This document shows, piece after piece, positions 1 to 8,261 of a stretch of DNA of 11,713 bases. This DNA comes from Thermococcus sp. Its GTDB lineage: Archaea > Methanobacteriota_B > Thermococci > Thermococcales > Thermococcaceae. The stretch lies in contig JAGGWM010000060.1 of the NCBI GenBank assembly GCA_021157445.1, positions 1 to 11,713 of the forward strand. The letters run 5' to 3'. Below the pieces are notes generated by a model, which saw only the letters and a program-made list of their open reading frames with translations, was not told the origin of the DNA and did not search any database. Every line of letters starts with the position of its first letter. Position 1 is the first letter of the stretch. The position numbers were made by a program, and so were the translations under genes.

Positions 1-113
1 AGATGAGAGGGACTAGTCATTCAATGAGAAGACATCCATTTGAGATAACCGACAAAGGAATAACAGTATATGCGAACAAAGTTCTGAAGAGAGGAGGTGT
101 TGTAGAAATTTGA
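1..113 (+). CDS. KaiC/RadA-like ATPase domain protein, C-terminal end (5' partial)
   Basis: Only the last 36 residues and the stop (TGA 111-113) are in the window; the reading frame starts at base 3 and continues upstream. The visible tail has the pattern MRGTxHS, then PFEIT, D-KGI and VY, and ends in GGVVEI. This resembles the C-terminal edge of the KaiC/RAD55 family of RecA-fold ATPases, where a 'MRGTxHS...PFEITxxGIxVY' strand pair closes the ATPase core. Such proteins in archaea are single- or double-domain ATPases of mostly unknown signalling function. The ATP-binding motifs lie outside the window, so the family call rests on this tail alone. The next gene starts 12 bases after the stop, so the two are probably co-transcribed. 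Confidence 0.7.
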   Translation, partial: MRGTSHSMRRHPFEITDKGITVYANKVLKRGGVVEI

Positions 114-125
114 GGGGTGGGAATA

Positions 126-1013
126 ATGACGGTTGAGATCCCACTCAATCCAGTTGGAAGGCAGGAGATTCACCAACTGGAGAGTATCTTATTATTTGCA
201 ACGCTCTTCAGGCCAGAGGTCATTGAGCTCATAAAAGATCCGGCAGAGAGGTTAACATGGGTTGATAGCTTAGCAGTTGCAGCTGGAGCAATAGCGAGAG
301 AAAAAGCGGGAATGACAACAAGCGAAATTGCAAGAGAGCTCGGAAGAACTGAGCAGACAATAAGGAAGCACCTCAAAGGAGAGAGCAAAGCTGGGCAGCT
401 TGTTGGAGAAACCTATGAACTGATAAAGCAAGGAAAGCTCGATGAGCTAATAAAAACAATTGAAATGATTGAAAAAGGTGGCCTTAAGGAAGTAATTGCC
501 AGAGAAGAGTATGAAAAACTTATGCAAGAATATGAGAAGCTCAAGCTTGAATATGAAAAAGTCAAAACGGAACTTGAGAAGATGAAGCAAACAGTAGATC
601 TTGAAAGCTTGGAAAAGGCGAGGGGAGAGATAGAGAGGCTCAGGAAAGAACTAGAAGCAGCGAAAGCAGAACTTGAAAAAATCAGAAAAGAAAAGAGAGA
701 ACTTGAAAAAGAGCTTGCAGAGGCCAAGGTAAAAATTATGGAGCTGCAAAGCAAGGGAGTTGAGGAAACAAAAGTTAAGGAGCTTGAAGAAAAGCTCAAA
801 GCAAAGGAAGAGGAAGTCGGCAGATTAGAGAGGCTAGTTGATGAAGTAACACGTGAAAAGCTGGAGCTTGAGAAGAAAGTTGAAGAATTAACGAGAGAGA
901 ATAATGAACTCAAAGAGAGAATTGAAGAGCTTGAGACGTATAAGATCAAGTTTGAGAACCTCAGAGACAAGATAGAGAAAATAAAGATAGAACTGGAAAA
1001 GCTGCTGGGGTGA
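126..1013 (+). CDS. HTH-domain protein with long C-terminal coiled coil (function unknown)
   Basis: A 295-residue protein. Residues 1-60 are a helical region with no obvious membrane segment. Residues 62-84 read as a helix-turn-helix (MTTSEIARELG turn, then RTEQTIRKHLKG recognition-helix pattern). From about 126 to 293 it is an almost unbroken Glu/Lys/Leu coiled coil, starting with near-exact seven-residue repeats (EYEKLMQ, EYEKLKL, EYEKVKT). It is probably a DNA-binding protein that dimerises through a long rod, but no target is visible. ATG 126 is chosen because a GGGGTGGG purine run (114-121) sits just upstream; an in-frame GTG at 117 would add three residues but would overlap that run. 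The gene follows a KaiC-like ATPase after 12 bases, suggesting a joint role. I recall similar proteins in Thermococcales annotated only as transcriptional regulators; that is memory, not proof. Confidence 0.8.
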   Translation: MTVEIPLNPVGRQEIHQLESILLFATLFRPEVIELIKDPAERLTWVDSLAVAAGAIAREKAGMTTSEIARELGRTEQTIRKHLKGESKAGQLVGETYELIKQGKLDELIKTIEMIEKGGLKEVIAREEYEKLMQEYEKLKLEYEKVKTELEKMKQTVDLESLEKARGEIERLRKELEAAKAELEKIRKEKRELEKELAEAKVKIMELQSKGVEETKVKELEEKLKAKEEEVGRLERLVDEVTREKLELEKKVEELTRENNELKERIEELETYKIKFENLRDKIEKIKIELEKLLG

Positions 1014-1015
1014 AT

Positions 1016-1432
1016 TCACTTCTCGCTTCTTCTGTCTAGTTTTTCTTCCCATGTTAAGATCATGTGAGTAAATGTGCCCTCCTCTTCTTTGATACCCCGC
1101 TTGACTTCTGATACGTGAGCGTACTGAGCTCTGAACTTCTCAAGAATGTAATCAACAGCCTTCTCTGGATCTGCTTTCTCGCCACAGGTGTAAACATCTA
1201 GCGCTGCATATCCCTCCTCCGGCCATGTATGAACGGAAATATGGCTCTCGGCAACAATAACGACTCCGCTAACCCCCGTTGGTGAGAACCTAAAAAAGTA
1301 ACTCGCCTTGACTTCCATGTTCCCTGCTTTTGTTGCCTCCAAGAAGATCTCTCTTATTCTGTTTGGATCTTTTAGAACCTCCGGATCGCAGCCAGAAGCT
1401 TCAACTACATAGTGATATCCAATGGTGTCCAT
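1016..1432 (-). CDS. speH: S-adenosylmethionine decarboxylase proenzyme
   Basis: Encodes 138 residues. The enzyme removes CO2 from S-adenosylmethionine to give the aminopropyl donor for polyamine synthesis, which in Thermococcales includes long and branched polyamines used at high temperature. The proenzyme cuts itself between Glu62 and Ser63, and Ser63 becomes the pyruvoyl cofactor. The site is visible as AESHISVHTWPE, with the family's conserved His68 and, downstream, Cys83 in DVYTCGE, numbered as in the Thermotoga maritima class 1B enzyme. The ATG at 1432 is chosen over upstream in-frame GTG 1441 and ATG 1438. It lies five bases after an AGGTGA (complement of 1438-1443), and it puts the serine at position 63 as in known homologues. 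Length fits the short prokaryotic class. It converges on the HTH gene, with two bases between stops, and diverges from secF. Confidence 0.96.
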   Translation of the reverse strand: MDTIGYHYVVEASGCDPEVLKDPNRIREIFLEATKAGNMEVKASYFFRFSPTGVSGVVIVAESHISVHTWPEEGYAALDVYTCGEKADPEKAVDYILEKFRAQYAHVSEVKRGIKEEEGTFTHMILTWEEKLDRRSEK

Positions 1433-1437
1433 GAGCA

Positions 1438-1443
1438 TCACCT
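1438..1443 (-). promoter_or_regulatory. Ribosome binding site of speH
   Basis: On the minus strand this reads AGGTGA, complementary to the UCACCU core of the archaeal 16S rRNA tail. Five bases separate it from ATG 1432, the same spacing as for secF, atpC and atpA in this window. It overlaps the alternative upstream starts, which argues against them. Confidence 0.75.
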
Positions 1444-1463
1444 AATCCAGTTTTTCACCTTAG

Positions 1464-1473
1464 GTTTTAAAAC
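1464..1473 (-). promoter_or_regulatory. Candidate speH TATA box / palindrome
   Basis: GTTTTAAAAC is a perfect 10-base palindrome in the divergent region. Read on the minus strand as AAGTTTTAAAAC it resembles an archaeal BRE plus TATA element. The usual offset would put transcription start near 1441-1444, giving a leader that barely includes the ribosome binding site. A second minus-strand candidate, CTATAAAG at 1479-1486, would start near 1456 and give a more comfortable leader. The palindrome may instead be a regulator site. I cannot choose from sequence alone. Confidence 0.35.
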
Positions 1474-1500
1474 TTGTTCTTTATAGTCCCTATTGAATAG

Positions 1501-1510
1501 ATTTTTAAAT
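1501..1510 (+). promoter_or_regulatory. Candidate TATA box for the secF-secD-trkA operon
   Basis: ATTTTTAAAT, preceded by the purine-containing GAATAG, fits the Thermococcales BRE/TATA pattern. The expected start of transcription, about 25 bases downstream, is near 1532-1536. That would leave a leader of roughly 35-40 bases ending in the AGGTGA before secF. It is the only good TATA-like match at a suitable distance from ATG 1572. Confidence 0.5.
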
Positions 1511-1560
1511 GCTACGGTGGAGTATCTAAAAAGACAATGCAGTACATTAAAAATCCATAG

Positions 1561-1566
1561 AGGTGA
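1561..1566 (+). promoter_or_regulatory. Ribosome binding site of secF
   Basis: AGGTGA, five bases before ATG 1572. It overlaps the longer in-frame GTG start at 1563, so 1572 is the better start. Confidence 0.75.
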
Positions 1567-1571
1567 ACACA

Positions 1572-2423
1572 ATGCTCGAAAATACTCTCAAAAAGCTCGC
1601 AACTGCAGATCCTAAAAAAATGATAACTTATCCACTAATTGTTTTTCTTGTAGCGCTTTTAGTATTGGTGGTTCATTTCCCAACTCTCGGAACAGATCTT
1701 AAGGGAGGAGTTGTTGTAACTATTCACGGAGGAAATGCAAACGCAAAAGGTGTTGAGAGCTTGTTAAAAGCGGAGAACTTTGAAGTGACAGTCAGGGAAA
1801 TTAAGAGCATTACCGGAGACACAAGAGTGGAAATAAGAGCATCTACCGATGTGGACGTACAAAGAATAATCGAACTCATAAAGTCAAAATATCCAAATGT
1901 TGCAATTTCGCAAACCCAATTTGGACCCAGCTTATCAAGAACGGCTCAAGAACAAAGTTTGAAAGCAATTTCTCTAGCGTTTCTCGGAATGGCCGTCGTT
2001 GTATTTTTGTTCTTTAGAGTTCCAGTTCCGTCGTTGACTGTAATCTTTTCAGCTCTTTCCGATATGACGATAGCCCTTGCTCTAATGAGCATCTTTGGTT
2101 TGGAGCTAACTCAAGCAACAATTGCTGCTCTTTTAATGCTTATAGGTTATTCAGTAGACAGCAACATACTCCTTACCACCAAACTTTTGAGGAGGAAGGA
2201 GGATACCGTTGAGGAAGCTTATTTCTCAGCAGTCTCTACGGGCTTCACTATGAGCACCACCACATTGGGAGCTTTAGCTTCATTGTGGATAATCTCCCAG
2301 GCGGAAGTTATAGATATGATAGCCGCTGTATTGATTTTCGGATTGCTGGCTGACTTCATGAACACATGGATACTCAATGCCGGGGTGCTAAGATGGTACA
2401 TACAAAGGGGTGAGAGGAAATGA
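1572..2423 (+). CDS. secF: Protein-export membrane protein SecF
   Basis: 283 residues, the usual size for archaeal SecF. With SecD it forms an accessory complex of the Sec translocon that helps proteins cross or insert into the membrane. Visible features are an N-terminal membrane helix (about 19-35), the family motif GTDLKGG at 40-46, and an extracytoplasmic domain to about 128. A cluster of five membrane segments then covers about 131-275 and includes [14 protein letters not shown] (188-201), the counterpart of the conserved 'GYSxxDxxV' helix of SecF/RND proteins. Asp196 in that helix is a candidate proton-relay residue, by analogy with bacterial SecDF. The stop overlaps the secD start by four bases (ATGA), so translation is probably coupled. 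The archaeal order secF then secD is the reverse of that in many bacteria. SecA is not known in archaea, so the complex cannot work exactly as in E. coli. Confidence 0.95.
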   Translation: MLENTLKKLATADPKKMITYPLIVFLVALLVLVVHFPTLGTDLKGGVVVTIHGGNANAKGVESLLKAENFEVTVREIKSITGDTRVEIRASTDVDVQRIIELIKSKYPNVAISQTQFGPSLSRTAQEQSLKAISLAFLGMAVVVFLFFRVPVPSLTVIFSALSDMTIALALMSIFGLELTQATIAALLMLIGYSVDSNILLTTKLLRRKEDTVEEAYFSAVSTGFTMSTTTLGALASLWIISQAEVIDMIAAVLIFGLLADFMNTWILNAGVLRWYIQRGERK

Positions 2424-3940
2424 ATCTAAAGAAGCTTCTCCTTAACGGCAGGGTGCTTTTGCTTATACTCGTTATTGTTGGGTCAATTTTAACAATAATT
2501 GCTCAAGGGATAACCTACGGTTTGGACATAAGTGGAGGTGTTGAAATAACCGTGCAGCTTGAGAGGCCTGTCGATCAATCAATCATGGAGGAGGTTAGAA
2601 TATCCCTTGAGAACAGATTGAACACCCTTGGAGTTAAGGATATTACGTTGGAACCATGGGGAGACCAGATAATAAAAATAAGGGTTGCTAATGTCACAGA
2701 GGAGGAAGCAAACAGCATTATAGACACCATAAACCGTCAAGGTGTTTTCTATGCTGAATTCAATGGTGTTATATTTGCAACTGGAGCCGATATAAAGAGA
2801 GTGGATCAGGTAAGCTATGAGCCGAGAGAAGGGGCTTGGATTGTTCCATTTTCAATATCTAAAGAAGCTGCGGAAAAATTTGCACAGTTAGCCTTGGGGA
2901 AAGCGGGCTATCCTGTAGATATCTTTCTCGATCCTCCGGTAAATTCCGCTATGATAGTTTCAGAGGAGATATACGCACTCATGAACTCGAATGAGTTTCA
3001 GTTTGTGCCCGAGGCCAAACCTTTACCTCAAAGACTTAAGGAAGCCTTTAACATTGATGTTGTTCCCTACACAAATCAAAGTGCTGAAGAAATAGCCAAG
3101 GTTGCCCAGGGGAAGGAAAAAGTTATCCTCGTTGGGGTTGATGGAGAGCTTGAATCAAGCTTGAAGAACTTGGGAATAAAAGTTGAAAAGAGAGAACCAA
3201 GAGCTGGAGAAGCCACAGATGAATTTATTAGAAGGATATTGGGCATTTATGGTCCTTACAGGCTTCAAGAAGGGCTTACAACTGGTGAGCCTCACACTGA
3301 ATTAGCAATTTCAATTGGAGGTTCTAAAGAAGACATTGCAGCAATGAGACAAGCTCAGGTCGTTTCAGTAGTTTTGAGAAGTGGATCACTTCCGGTAAAA
3401 GTCTTTGTAGAAGGCGTTAACTACATTCCTCCTACCCTGGGAGAGCAGTTTAGAAAACAGGTGGTGCAAGCTGGAATAGTGGCTTTGCTGGTAGTTGGTT
3501 TAATAGTCTATCTCCACTACAGAAAGGTGAAGATAGCTATTCCAGTAGTTCTGACAAGTCTAAGCGAGGCCATTGCAATTTTAGGAGTCGCGGCATTGAT
3601 AAGATGGAATCTTGATCTACCAAGTATAGCGGGTATAATAGCGGCTATAGGTACTGGAGTTGATCAGCAAATAGTCATAACAGACGAGCTCTTGGGTGGA
3701 AGGAAGAAAGAAAAAATCACAAAGAGAAGCGGAGTACTAAAGAGAATGGGCAGAGCATTCTTTGTTATCTGGGCATCGGCAACTACCACAATAGTTGCAA
3801 TGAGCTTCCTGTTCAAGTTCTTCGTAGGAGGTCTGAGAGGCTTTGCCTTCACTACAATACTGGGAGTGCTCATTGGAATATTGATAACAAGGCCAGCGTA
3901 TGCTGAAATCGCCAAAGTGCTCCTCAGCGAAAAGAGGTGA
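2420..3940 (+). CDS. secD: Protein-export membrane protein SecD
   Basis: 506 residues. Partner of SecF in the Sec accessory complex. An N-terminal membrane helix (about 10-29) is followed by the D1 motif GLDISGG at 34-40 and a large extracytoplasmic region of about 300 residues. The C-terminal part (about 349-504) holds a five-helix RND-type membrane domain with [19 protein letters not shown]; Asp415 of GVDQQ matches the conserved acidic residue of SecD helix 4. ATG 2420 follows GGGGTGA and overlaps the secF stop. The stop TGA 3938-3940 is the last three bases of an AGGTGA that serves the next gene. Length and motifs agree with archaeal SecD; no frameshift or missing motif is seen. Confidence 0.95.
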   Translation: MNLKKLLLNGRVLLLILVIVGSILTIIAQGITYGLDISGGVEITVQLERPVDQSIMEEVRISLENRLNTLGVKDITLEPWGDQIIKIRVANVTEEEANSIIDTINRQGVFYAEFNGVIFATGADIKRVDQVSYEPREGAWIVPFSISKEAAEKFAQLALGKAGYPVDIFLDPPVNSAMIVSEEIYALMNSNEFQFVPEAKPLPQRLKEAFNIDVVPYTNQSAEEIAKVAQGKEKVILVGVDGELESSLKNLGIKVEKREPRAGEATDEFIRRILGIYGPYRLQEGLTTGEPHTELAISIGGSKEDIAAMRQAQVVSVVLRSGSLPVKVFVEGVNYIPPTLGEQFRKQVVQAGIVALLVVGLIVYLHYRKVKIAIPVVLTSLSEAIAILGVAALIRWNLDLPSIAGIIAAIGTGVDQQIVITDELLGGRKKEKITKRSGVLKRMGRAFFVIWASATTTIVAMSFLFKFFVGGLRGFAFTTILGVLIGILITRPAYAEIAKVLLSEKR

Positions 3941-3946
3941 GAATAA

Positions 3947-4642
3947 ATGTTTATTGTGATAATGGGTGCCGGAAGGGTTGGGTATCTTGTGGCCAAGATG
4001 CTGGAAAATGAGGGGCATGATGTTACAATAATTGATATAGATAAGGAGAGGGCCAAAGAGCTCTCCTTCCTTATTAATGGTCTCGTAATCGAAGGGGATG
4101 CTACGGATCATAAAACCTTAGAAGAGGCCAATGTGAAGCAGGCAGATGCTTTTGCGGCGTTAACCGGAAGAGACGATGCAAACATATTGGGCTGTATTCT
4201 TGCAAAGCATCTAAATCCTGAGATAAAGACAGTTCTCAGGATAAGCAAACCGAAGAATAAGGAAGTCTTTGAAAGAGTCGAGGATTTAAAAAAATACTTT
4301 GATGTGGTTATAAGTCCAGAAGAAATAGCGGCTAACTACATATTTAGGAGCTTGACGACTCCAGGATTCGATAGGGTCTTGTTCCCCAGAGAGGGAGCAG
4401 AGATCGTTAAGTTCCGTTTAGATGATGAAAGCGAAATTTCGGAGAAACCAGTAAAAGAGCTCAACTTGCCAAAGGACTCTCTTATAGTAGCAGTGTATGA
4501 CGAAAAGGGGAACCTAACAATCCCTTCAGGAGATACGAAACTGCCCAAAAAGGGTGAAGTAGTCGTTTTTGCTAAAAATTCGGTCTTAAACGAGATCAAA
4601 AAAATCTTTGAACAGAAGAAAAGTGGTGAAGAACAAACTTGA
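3947..4642 (+). CDS. trkA: TrkA/KtrA-family RCK protein, NAD-binding K+ transport regulator
   Basis: 231 residues in two parts. RCK_N (about 1-120) is a Rossmann fold with the dinucleotide loop GAGRVG at 7-12, acidic residues ending strand 2 (D30, D32) that favour NAD(H) over NADP(H), and the GDAT motif at 50-53. RCK_C (about 143-225) is a putative ligand-binding domain. It has one RCK unit, like KtrA, rather than the double unit of E. coli TrkA. Such cytoplasmic proteins form rings that gate K+ transporters or channels. No transporter gene (TrkH, KtrB or a channel) is present in the window, so its partner is unknown. The ATG lies six bases after an AGGTGA whose TGA is the secD stop, so it probably shares the secF-secD transcript. 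A general RCK regulator of another ion channel is an alternative. Confidence 0.88.
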   Translation: MFIVIMGAGRVGYLVAKMLENEGHDVTIIDIDKERAKELSFLINGLVIEGDATDHKTLEEANVKQADAFAALTGRDDANILGCILAKHLNPEIKTVLRISKPKNKEVFERVEDLKKYFDVVISPEEIAANYIFRSLTTPGFDRVLFPREGAEIVKFRLDDESEISEKPVKELNLPKDSLIVAVYDEKGNLTIPSGDTKLPKKGEVVVFAKNSVLNEIKKIFEQKKSGEEQT

Positions 4643-4666
4643 ATTGTATCCAAATTAGCCCTTGAA

Positions 4667-4709
4667 TCTTTTTTATTGTTTCATCATTTGTGCAAAAATT
4701 TTCATCTTT
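4667..4709 (+). terminator. Candidate T-rich archaeal terminator after trkA
   Basis: The 168-base gap after trkA begins with pyrimidine-rich DNA. It contains a run of six T (4669-4674), then TTGTTTC, and further T-rich clusters to about 4725. Archaeal RNA polymerase terminates at T tracts without needing a hairpin, and I see no strong stem here. The position between two likely operons supports the call. Confidence 0.45.
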
Positions 4710-4736
4710 TCTGTTCTCCTTTGTGCACCTTTGGGC

Positions 4737-4749
4737 ATAAATTATTTAA
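4737..4749 (+). promoter_or_regulatory. Candidate TATA box for the ATP synthase operon
   Basis: AT-rich AAATTATTTAAG-type sequence, preceded by GGGC at 4733-4736, is the only TATA-like element in the second half of the gap. The expected transcription start is around 4770-4776, leaving a leader of about 35-40 bases. That leader holds the ribosome binding site GGAGGG (4799-4804) before atpH ATG 4811. No repressor site is evident. Confidence 0.5.
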
Positions 4750-4810
4750 GGCATTTACTTAACACTCCTTTGTACTGGTTACTTTCATTAAATTCATCGG
4801 AGGGCTTCTC

Positions 4811-5122
4811 ATGGAGACAATCATTAAAGAAATTGTGGATGCCGAGAAAAAAGCTGAAGAAAGGATTGAAAAAGCAAAAGAAGAAGCAAAGATGAGAATA
4901 AACCGTGCAAAAGAAGAGGCTAAAAAAATTGAGGAGGAAATATTAAAAGAAGCCCAAGAAAAAGCGAATTCTCTTATAGAAGCGAAGAAATCTGAAGGAG
5001 AACAGGAAGCAAAAAAGATTCTCGAAGAGGGGGAAAAAGAACTTGAGGAGATAAGGGTTAGAGCGACACAAAACTTTGAACAAGCAATTGAAGAGGCAAT
5101 AAAGCTCATTAGAGGTAGATGA
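4811..5122 (+). CDS. atpH: A-type ATP synthase subunit H (peripheral stalk)
   Basis: 103 residues, almost entirely an Ala/Glu/Lys coiled coil with small residues spaced so that a right-handed coil with E is likely. It has no membrane segment. In archaeal and V/A-type ATPases, H (also called G) pairs with subunit E to form the peripheral stalks that hold the A3B3 head against rotation. It ends in AIEEAIKLIRGR, a C-terminal pattern usual for the family. It is the first gene of the operon, with its own GGAGGG site. A 77-residue frame starting at 4662 overlaps its start but looks like chance. The subunit call leans on operon position as much as on sequence, because coiled coils are low in specificity. 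Confidence 0.92.
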   Translation: METIIKEIVDAEKKAEERIEKAKEEAKMRINRAKEEAKKIEEEILKEAQEKANSLIEAKKSEGEQEAKKILEEGEKELEEIRVRATQNFEQAIEEAIKLIRGR

Positions 5123-5125
5123 AAG

Positions 5126-7111
5126 ATGTTCAAACCGGAAGAGATGGCCAAGATAGAGGTGTTGAGCTTAAACAGATATAAGGATTCTATCTTGACATAT
5201 CTCCATGAGGAGGGCGTTTTGGAGATCCGGGAAATCGATGGAGAGTTTGCCCAAAAGGACGCTCCCAATGAGTTTTATAGGAAGGCTGCGTCATACAGCA
5301 TTAGTCTTTCTCGTCTTGTAGATTTCTTGAAAGGTTACAAGGAGCAGGCAAAAGGTGGCATTAAAGGCTTCATTTTTCCGGAATTAAAACCAAAGAAAAA
5401 ATACAGATATGAGGGAATTGAGAAGCTAATAAAGGAGATTGAAAGTTTTCTCGAAAATGCCGAACCGGAAATAAAAAGCGTTGAGAGTAAGATAAATTCT
5501 TTGAGTACTGAAATAGAAAGATTAAAAACGGAAATAGAAATCTTGGAATTGCTTTCGACATTGGACATTGAGGTGGAGTATCTCAAACCTACAAAAAACC
5601 TTGAAATAGTTGTCGGTTTTGTTGAAAAGGACAAATTTTTGCCTCTGATTGAAGAACTGAAAAAAGCCCTCAATGATAAGTTGGCGTATGTTTCAAGGGA
5701 TTTGAAAGGAAAGGTTCTTGTTGTAATTGCCCTGCTGAAAAAAGACTACGATAAGGCCAATCCTATTCTTGCAAAATATTCCTTTGAAAGAATTGAGGTA
5801 CCTGAAGTGAAAGGGAAACCAAAAGATGCCATAAAAGAGCTCCAAAAAGAGATAACAAAGCTCAATGAGGAGCTGGAAGCAACGAAAAAAGAGGCAAAAG
5901 TTCTTGCCGAAAAATACCACGATGAGTTAGTTTTCTATCAGGAGCTCATGGAAAATGAGAGAGAAAAAGCAAATATGTTGAGCAATCTAATAAGGACGAA
6001 TATGACTTTTGCCCTTACCGGATGGCTACCAAAGAAAGATGTCCCAAAAATAATGGAGGGGCTTAATAAAATATCCCACGGCAAAATATATGTAAATATA
6101 AGACCTCCAACGCCAGAGGAACTTGATGAAATACCTGTAAAGCTGAAGAATCCCAAATTCATTGAATCTTTTGAAATGCTAACCGAAATGTTCGGTGTTC
6201 CAAAATACAACGAACTGGATCCAACTCCTATCTTGGCCTTCACGTATTCATTTTTCTTTGGCTTTATGCTAACTGACTTTATGTATGGGCTTATAATAGC
6301 GATAGTGGCTGCACTGCTTGCAATGGGACACAAAAAGCTTAATGACGGCGTTTATAAGTTCTCGAATATTTTGCTCTGGAGTGCATTTTTCACAATGGTA
6401 ATGGGAATACTCTTTGGCAGTTACTTTGGAGATGCCTTTCAGAGGGCAGGAATCAATGTACCGGCACTTTTAGATCCAATGAGAGGAGCATTAGTTGTTT
6501 TGGGATTGGCACTGGCAATTGGTCTGCTTCATCTCTTTATCGGCTACACACTGGGCTTCATAGTCAAAATAAAGAATAAAGAAACAGCTAATGCGGTATT
6601 AGAGCAGCTTCCATGGATGCTCATAATTCTAGGGGTGATCTCCCTTGCCCTTTCAATGCCAGGATTTACAAGTATTACATTGGGGGAAGCATTTTTGCTA
6701 CCGGGTATTGTTCTCTTTGTAATCTCTGAGATCAGAAGCGATTTGCCAATACTGATGAGGCTATTGATGACAATCTCGGATTTCTTTGGATTCATTGGCA
6801 ACTGGTTAAGCTACGCTAGGCTAATGGCATTGGCATTGGCAACAGCAGGAATAGCGATGGTAGTAAACATAATAGTCGCAATGATCTGGGGTATCAGGAT
6901 AGGTCCAGTACCCTTAGGCATAGCAGTTGGTTTGGTGGTATTTATAGGGGGACACATCTTTTCAACAGCAATAAATGCTCTTGGGGCCTTTGTTCACGCT
7001 TTACGTTTACATTATGTTGAATTTTTTGGAACATTTTACTCGGGTGAAGGCAAAAAATTTGAACCATTTAAAGCTAAAAGAGAAGTATCTGAACTTGAAT
7101 TAGAAATTTAG
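5126..7111 (+). CDS. atpI: A-type ATP synthase subunit I (membrane stator, subunit a)
   Basis: 661 residues, normal for the family. The N-terminal half (about 1-365) is cytoplasmic, with two long coiled-coil stretches (about 98-145 and 236-290) flanking a globular end. This is the collar arm that binds the E/H stalks and contacts subunit C. The C-terminal half (about 366-640) is a multi-helix membrane domain starting at the family motif FFFGFMLTDFMYGL (376-389). The ion-path helix carries NWLSYARLMALALA, in which Arg565 is the essential stator arginine (equivalent to yeast Vph1 R735). Arg627 in HALRLHYVEFF matches the second conserved arginine. Ions pass between this subunit and the K ring during ATP synthesis. 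It starts three bases after the atpH stop and is followed by atpK after 13 bases. Confidence 0.97.
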   Translation: MFKPEEMAKIEVLSLNRYKDSILTYLHEEGVLEIREIDGEFAQKDAPNEFYRKAASYSISLSRLVDFLKGYKEQAKGGIKGFIFPELKPKKKYRYEGIEKLIKEIESFLENAEPEIKSVESKINSLSTEIERLKTEIEILELLSTLDIEVEYLKPTKNLEIVVGFVEKDKFLPLIEELKKALNDKLAYVSRDLKGKVLVVIALLKKDYDKANPILAKYSFERIEVPEVKGKPKDAIKELQKEITKLNEELEATKKEAKVLAEKYHDELVFYQELMENEREKANMLSNLIRTNMTFALTGWLPKKDVPKIMEGLNKISHGKIYVNIRPPTPEELDEIPVKLKNPKFIESFEMLTEMFGVPKYNELDPTPILAFTYSFFFGFMLTDFMYGLIIAIVAALLAMGHKKLNDGVYKFSNILLWSAFFTMVMGILFGSYFGDAFQRAGINVPALLDPMRGALVVLGLALAIGLLHLFIGYTLGFIVKIKNKETANAVLEQLPWMLIILGVISLALSMPGFTSITLGEAFLLPGIVLFVISEIRSDLPILMRLLMTISDFFGFIGNWLSYARLMALALATAGIAMVVNIIVAMIWGIRIGPVPLGIAVGLVVFIGGHIFSTAINALGAFVHALRLHYVEFFGTFYSGEGKKFEPFKAKREVSELELEI

Positions 7112-7121
7112 GGGGTGTTAA

Positions 7122-7610
<489 letters not shown>

Positions 7611-7630
7611 GCCTTCTCCCTATTATTCCA

Positions 7631-7636
7631 AGGAGG
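7631..7636 (+). promoter_or_regulatory. Ribosome binding site of atpE
   Basis: AGGAGG, eight bases before ATG 7645. It rules out an open-frame start at 7600, which would overlap atpK and have no such site. It is the only AGGAGG-type site among the operon genes; others use AGGTGA, GGGGGTG or GGAGGG. Confidence 0.75.
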
Positions 7637-7644
7637 AATCATCA

Positions 7645-8256
7645 ATGGAAGGAGCAAAGCTAATTATCGAAGAGATTAACAGGGAGGCAGAGCTGAAGAT
7701 AAAGTACATCTTGGAGGAGGCAGAAAAAAAGGCAGAAGAACTTAGAAAAGAGGCTGAAAAAAGAGCAAAGGCCAAAGCCGAGTGGATAATTAGAAAAGCT
7801 CAAACACAGGCAGAACTTGAGAAACAGAGGATAATCGCCAATGCGAAGCTTGAGGTTAGGAGGAAGAGGCTTGCGCTTCAGGAGGAACTCATTAATGAGG
7901 TGTTGGAGGCATTAAGGGAGAGGCTATCTTCAATACCGGAAGGGGAATACCTCGAGGTTATCAAGGAATTGATTATTCAAGGAATTAAAGAACTGGGAGA
8001 AGAGAGAGTAGTGGTCTCTTCCAATAAAGAAACCCTATCCCTCCTGGAGAAGCACTTGAAAGAGGTTAAGAAGGATGCAAAAGAAAAGCTCGGAAAGGAC
8101 GTTGAAATAGAAATGGGAGCACCAATAGAGACCATAGGTGGAGTAGTAGTATACAACCCCGGTAGGAGCATAAGAATAGACAACACTTTTGAGGCAAGAA
8201 TGGAGAGATACCAAAGTGAGCTTCGCTCTAGAATAGCAAAAACTCTGTTTAGGTGA
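7645..8256 (+). CDS. atpE: A-type ATP synthase subunit E (peripheral stalk)
   Basis: 203 residues, close to the usual 198-206. Residues 1-80 are a long charged helix that pairs with subunit H as a coiled coil, including the well-conserved AEWIIRKAQTQAELEKQR (45-62) and RRKRLALQEE (72-81). Residues 85-203 are a globular domain that binds the top of the A3B3 head, with the family pattern GGVVVY (165-170) and RIDNTFEARMER (177-188). ATG 7645 is chosen from its AGGAGG site and because homologues begin with an M-x-G-A-x-L-I pattern; the frame is open from 7600 but those extra residues look like untranslated leader. The stop TGA 8254-8256 lies inside an AGGTGA that serves atpC. Confidence 0.96.
   Translation: MEGAKLIIEEINREAELKIKYILEEAEKKAEELRKEAEKRAKAKAEWIIRKAQTQAELEKQRIIANAKLEVRRKRLALQEELINEVLEALRERLSSIPEGEYLEVIKELIIQGIKELGEERVVVSSNKETLSLLEKHLKEVKKDAKEKLGKDVEIEMGAPIETIGGVVVYNPGRSIRIDNTFEARMERYQSELRSRIAKTLFR
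8251..8256 (+). promoter_or_regulatory. Ribosome binding site of atpC, fused to the atpE stop
   Basis: AGGTGA, whose last three bases are the atpE stop codon. Five bases separate it from GTG 8262, the same geometry as atpA, secF and speH. This favours GTG 8262 over GTG 8253, which lies within the site itself. Confidence 0.7.
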
Positions 8257-8261
8257 GGGAA

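Noticed and set aside
117..125. GTG start for the HTH/coiled-coil gene, three codons upstream
   Set aside because: It overlaps the GGGGTGGG purine run that best serves as the ribosome binding site for ATG 126.
413..970. Long minus-strand open frame (185 codons, very serine-rich) opposite the coiled-coil gene
   Set aside because: It is the reverse complement of a Glu/Lys-rich heptad repeat: GAA/GAG read backwards gives TTC/CTC and shifted TCT/TCA serine codons. It has no ribosome binding site and no recognisable domain.
4662..4895. Plus-strand frame of 77 codons beginning in the trkA-atpH gap
   Set aside because: It spans the likely promoter and runs into atpH in another frame. The second half is a Lys-rich shadow of the coiled coil and it has no good ribosome binding site.
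4759..5268. Minus-strand open frame of 169 codons opposite atpH
   Set aside because: Antisense shadow of a coiled-coil gene, Ser/Phe-rich, without initiation signals; the plus-strand gene is certain.
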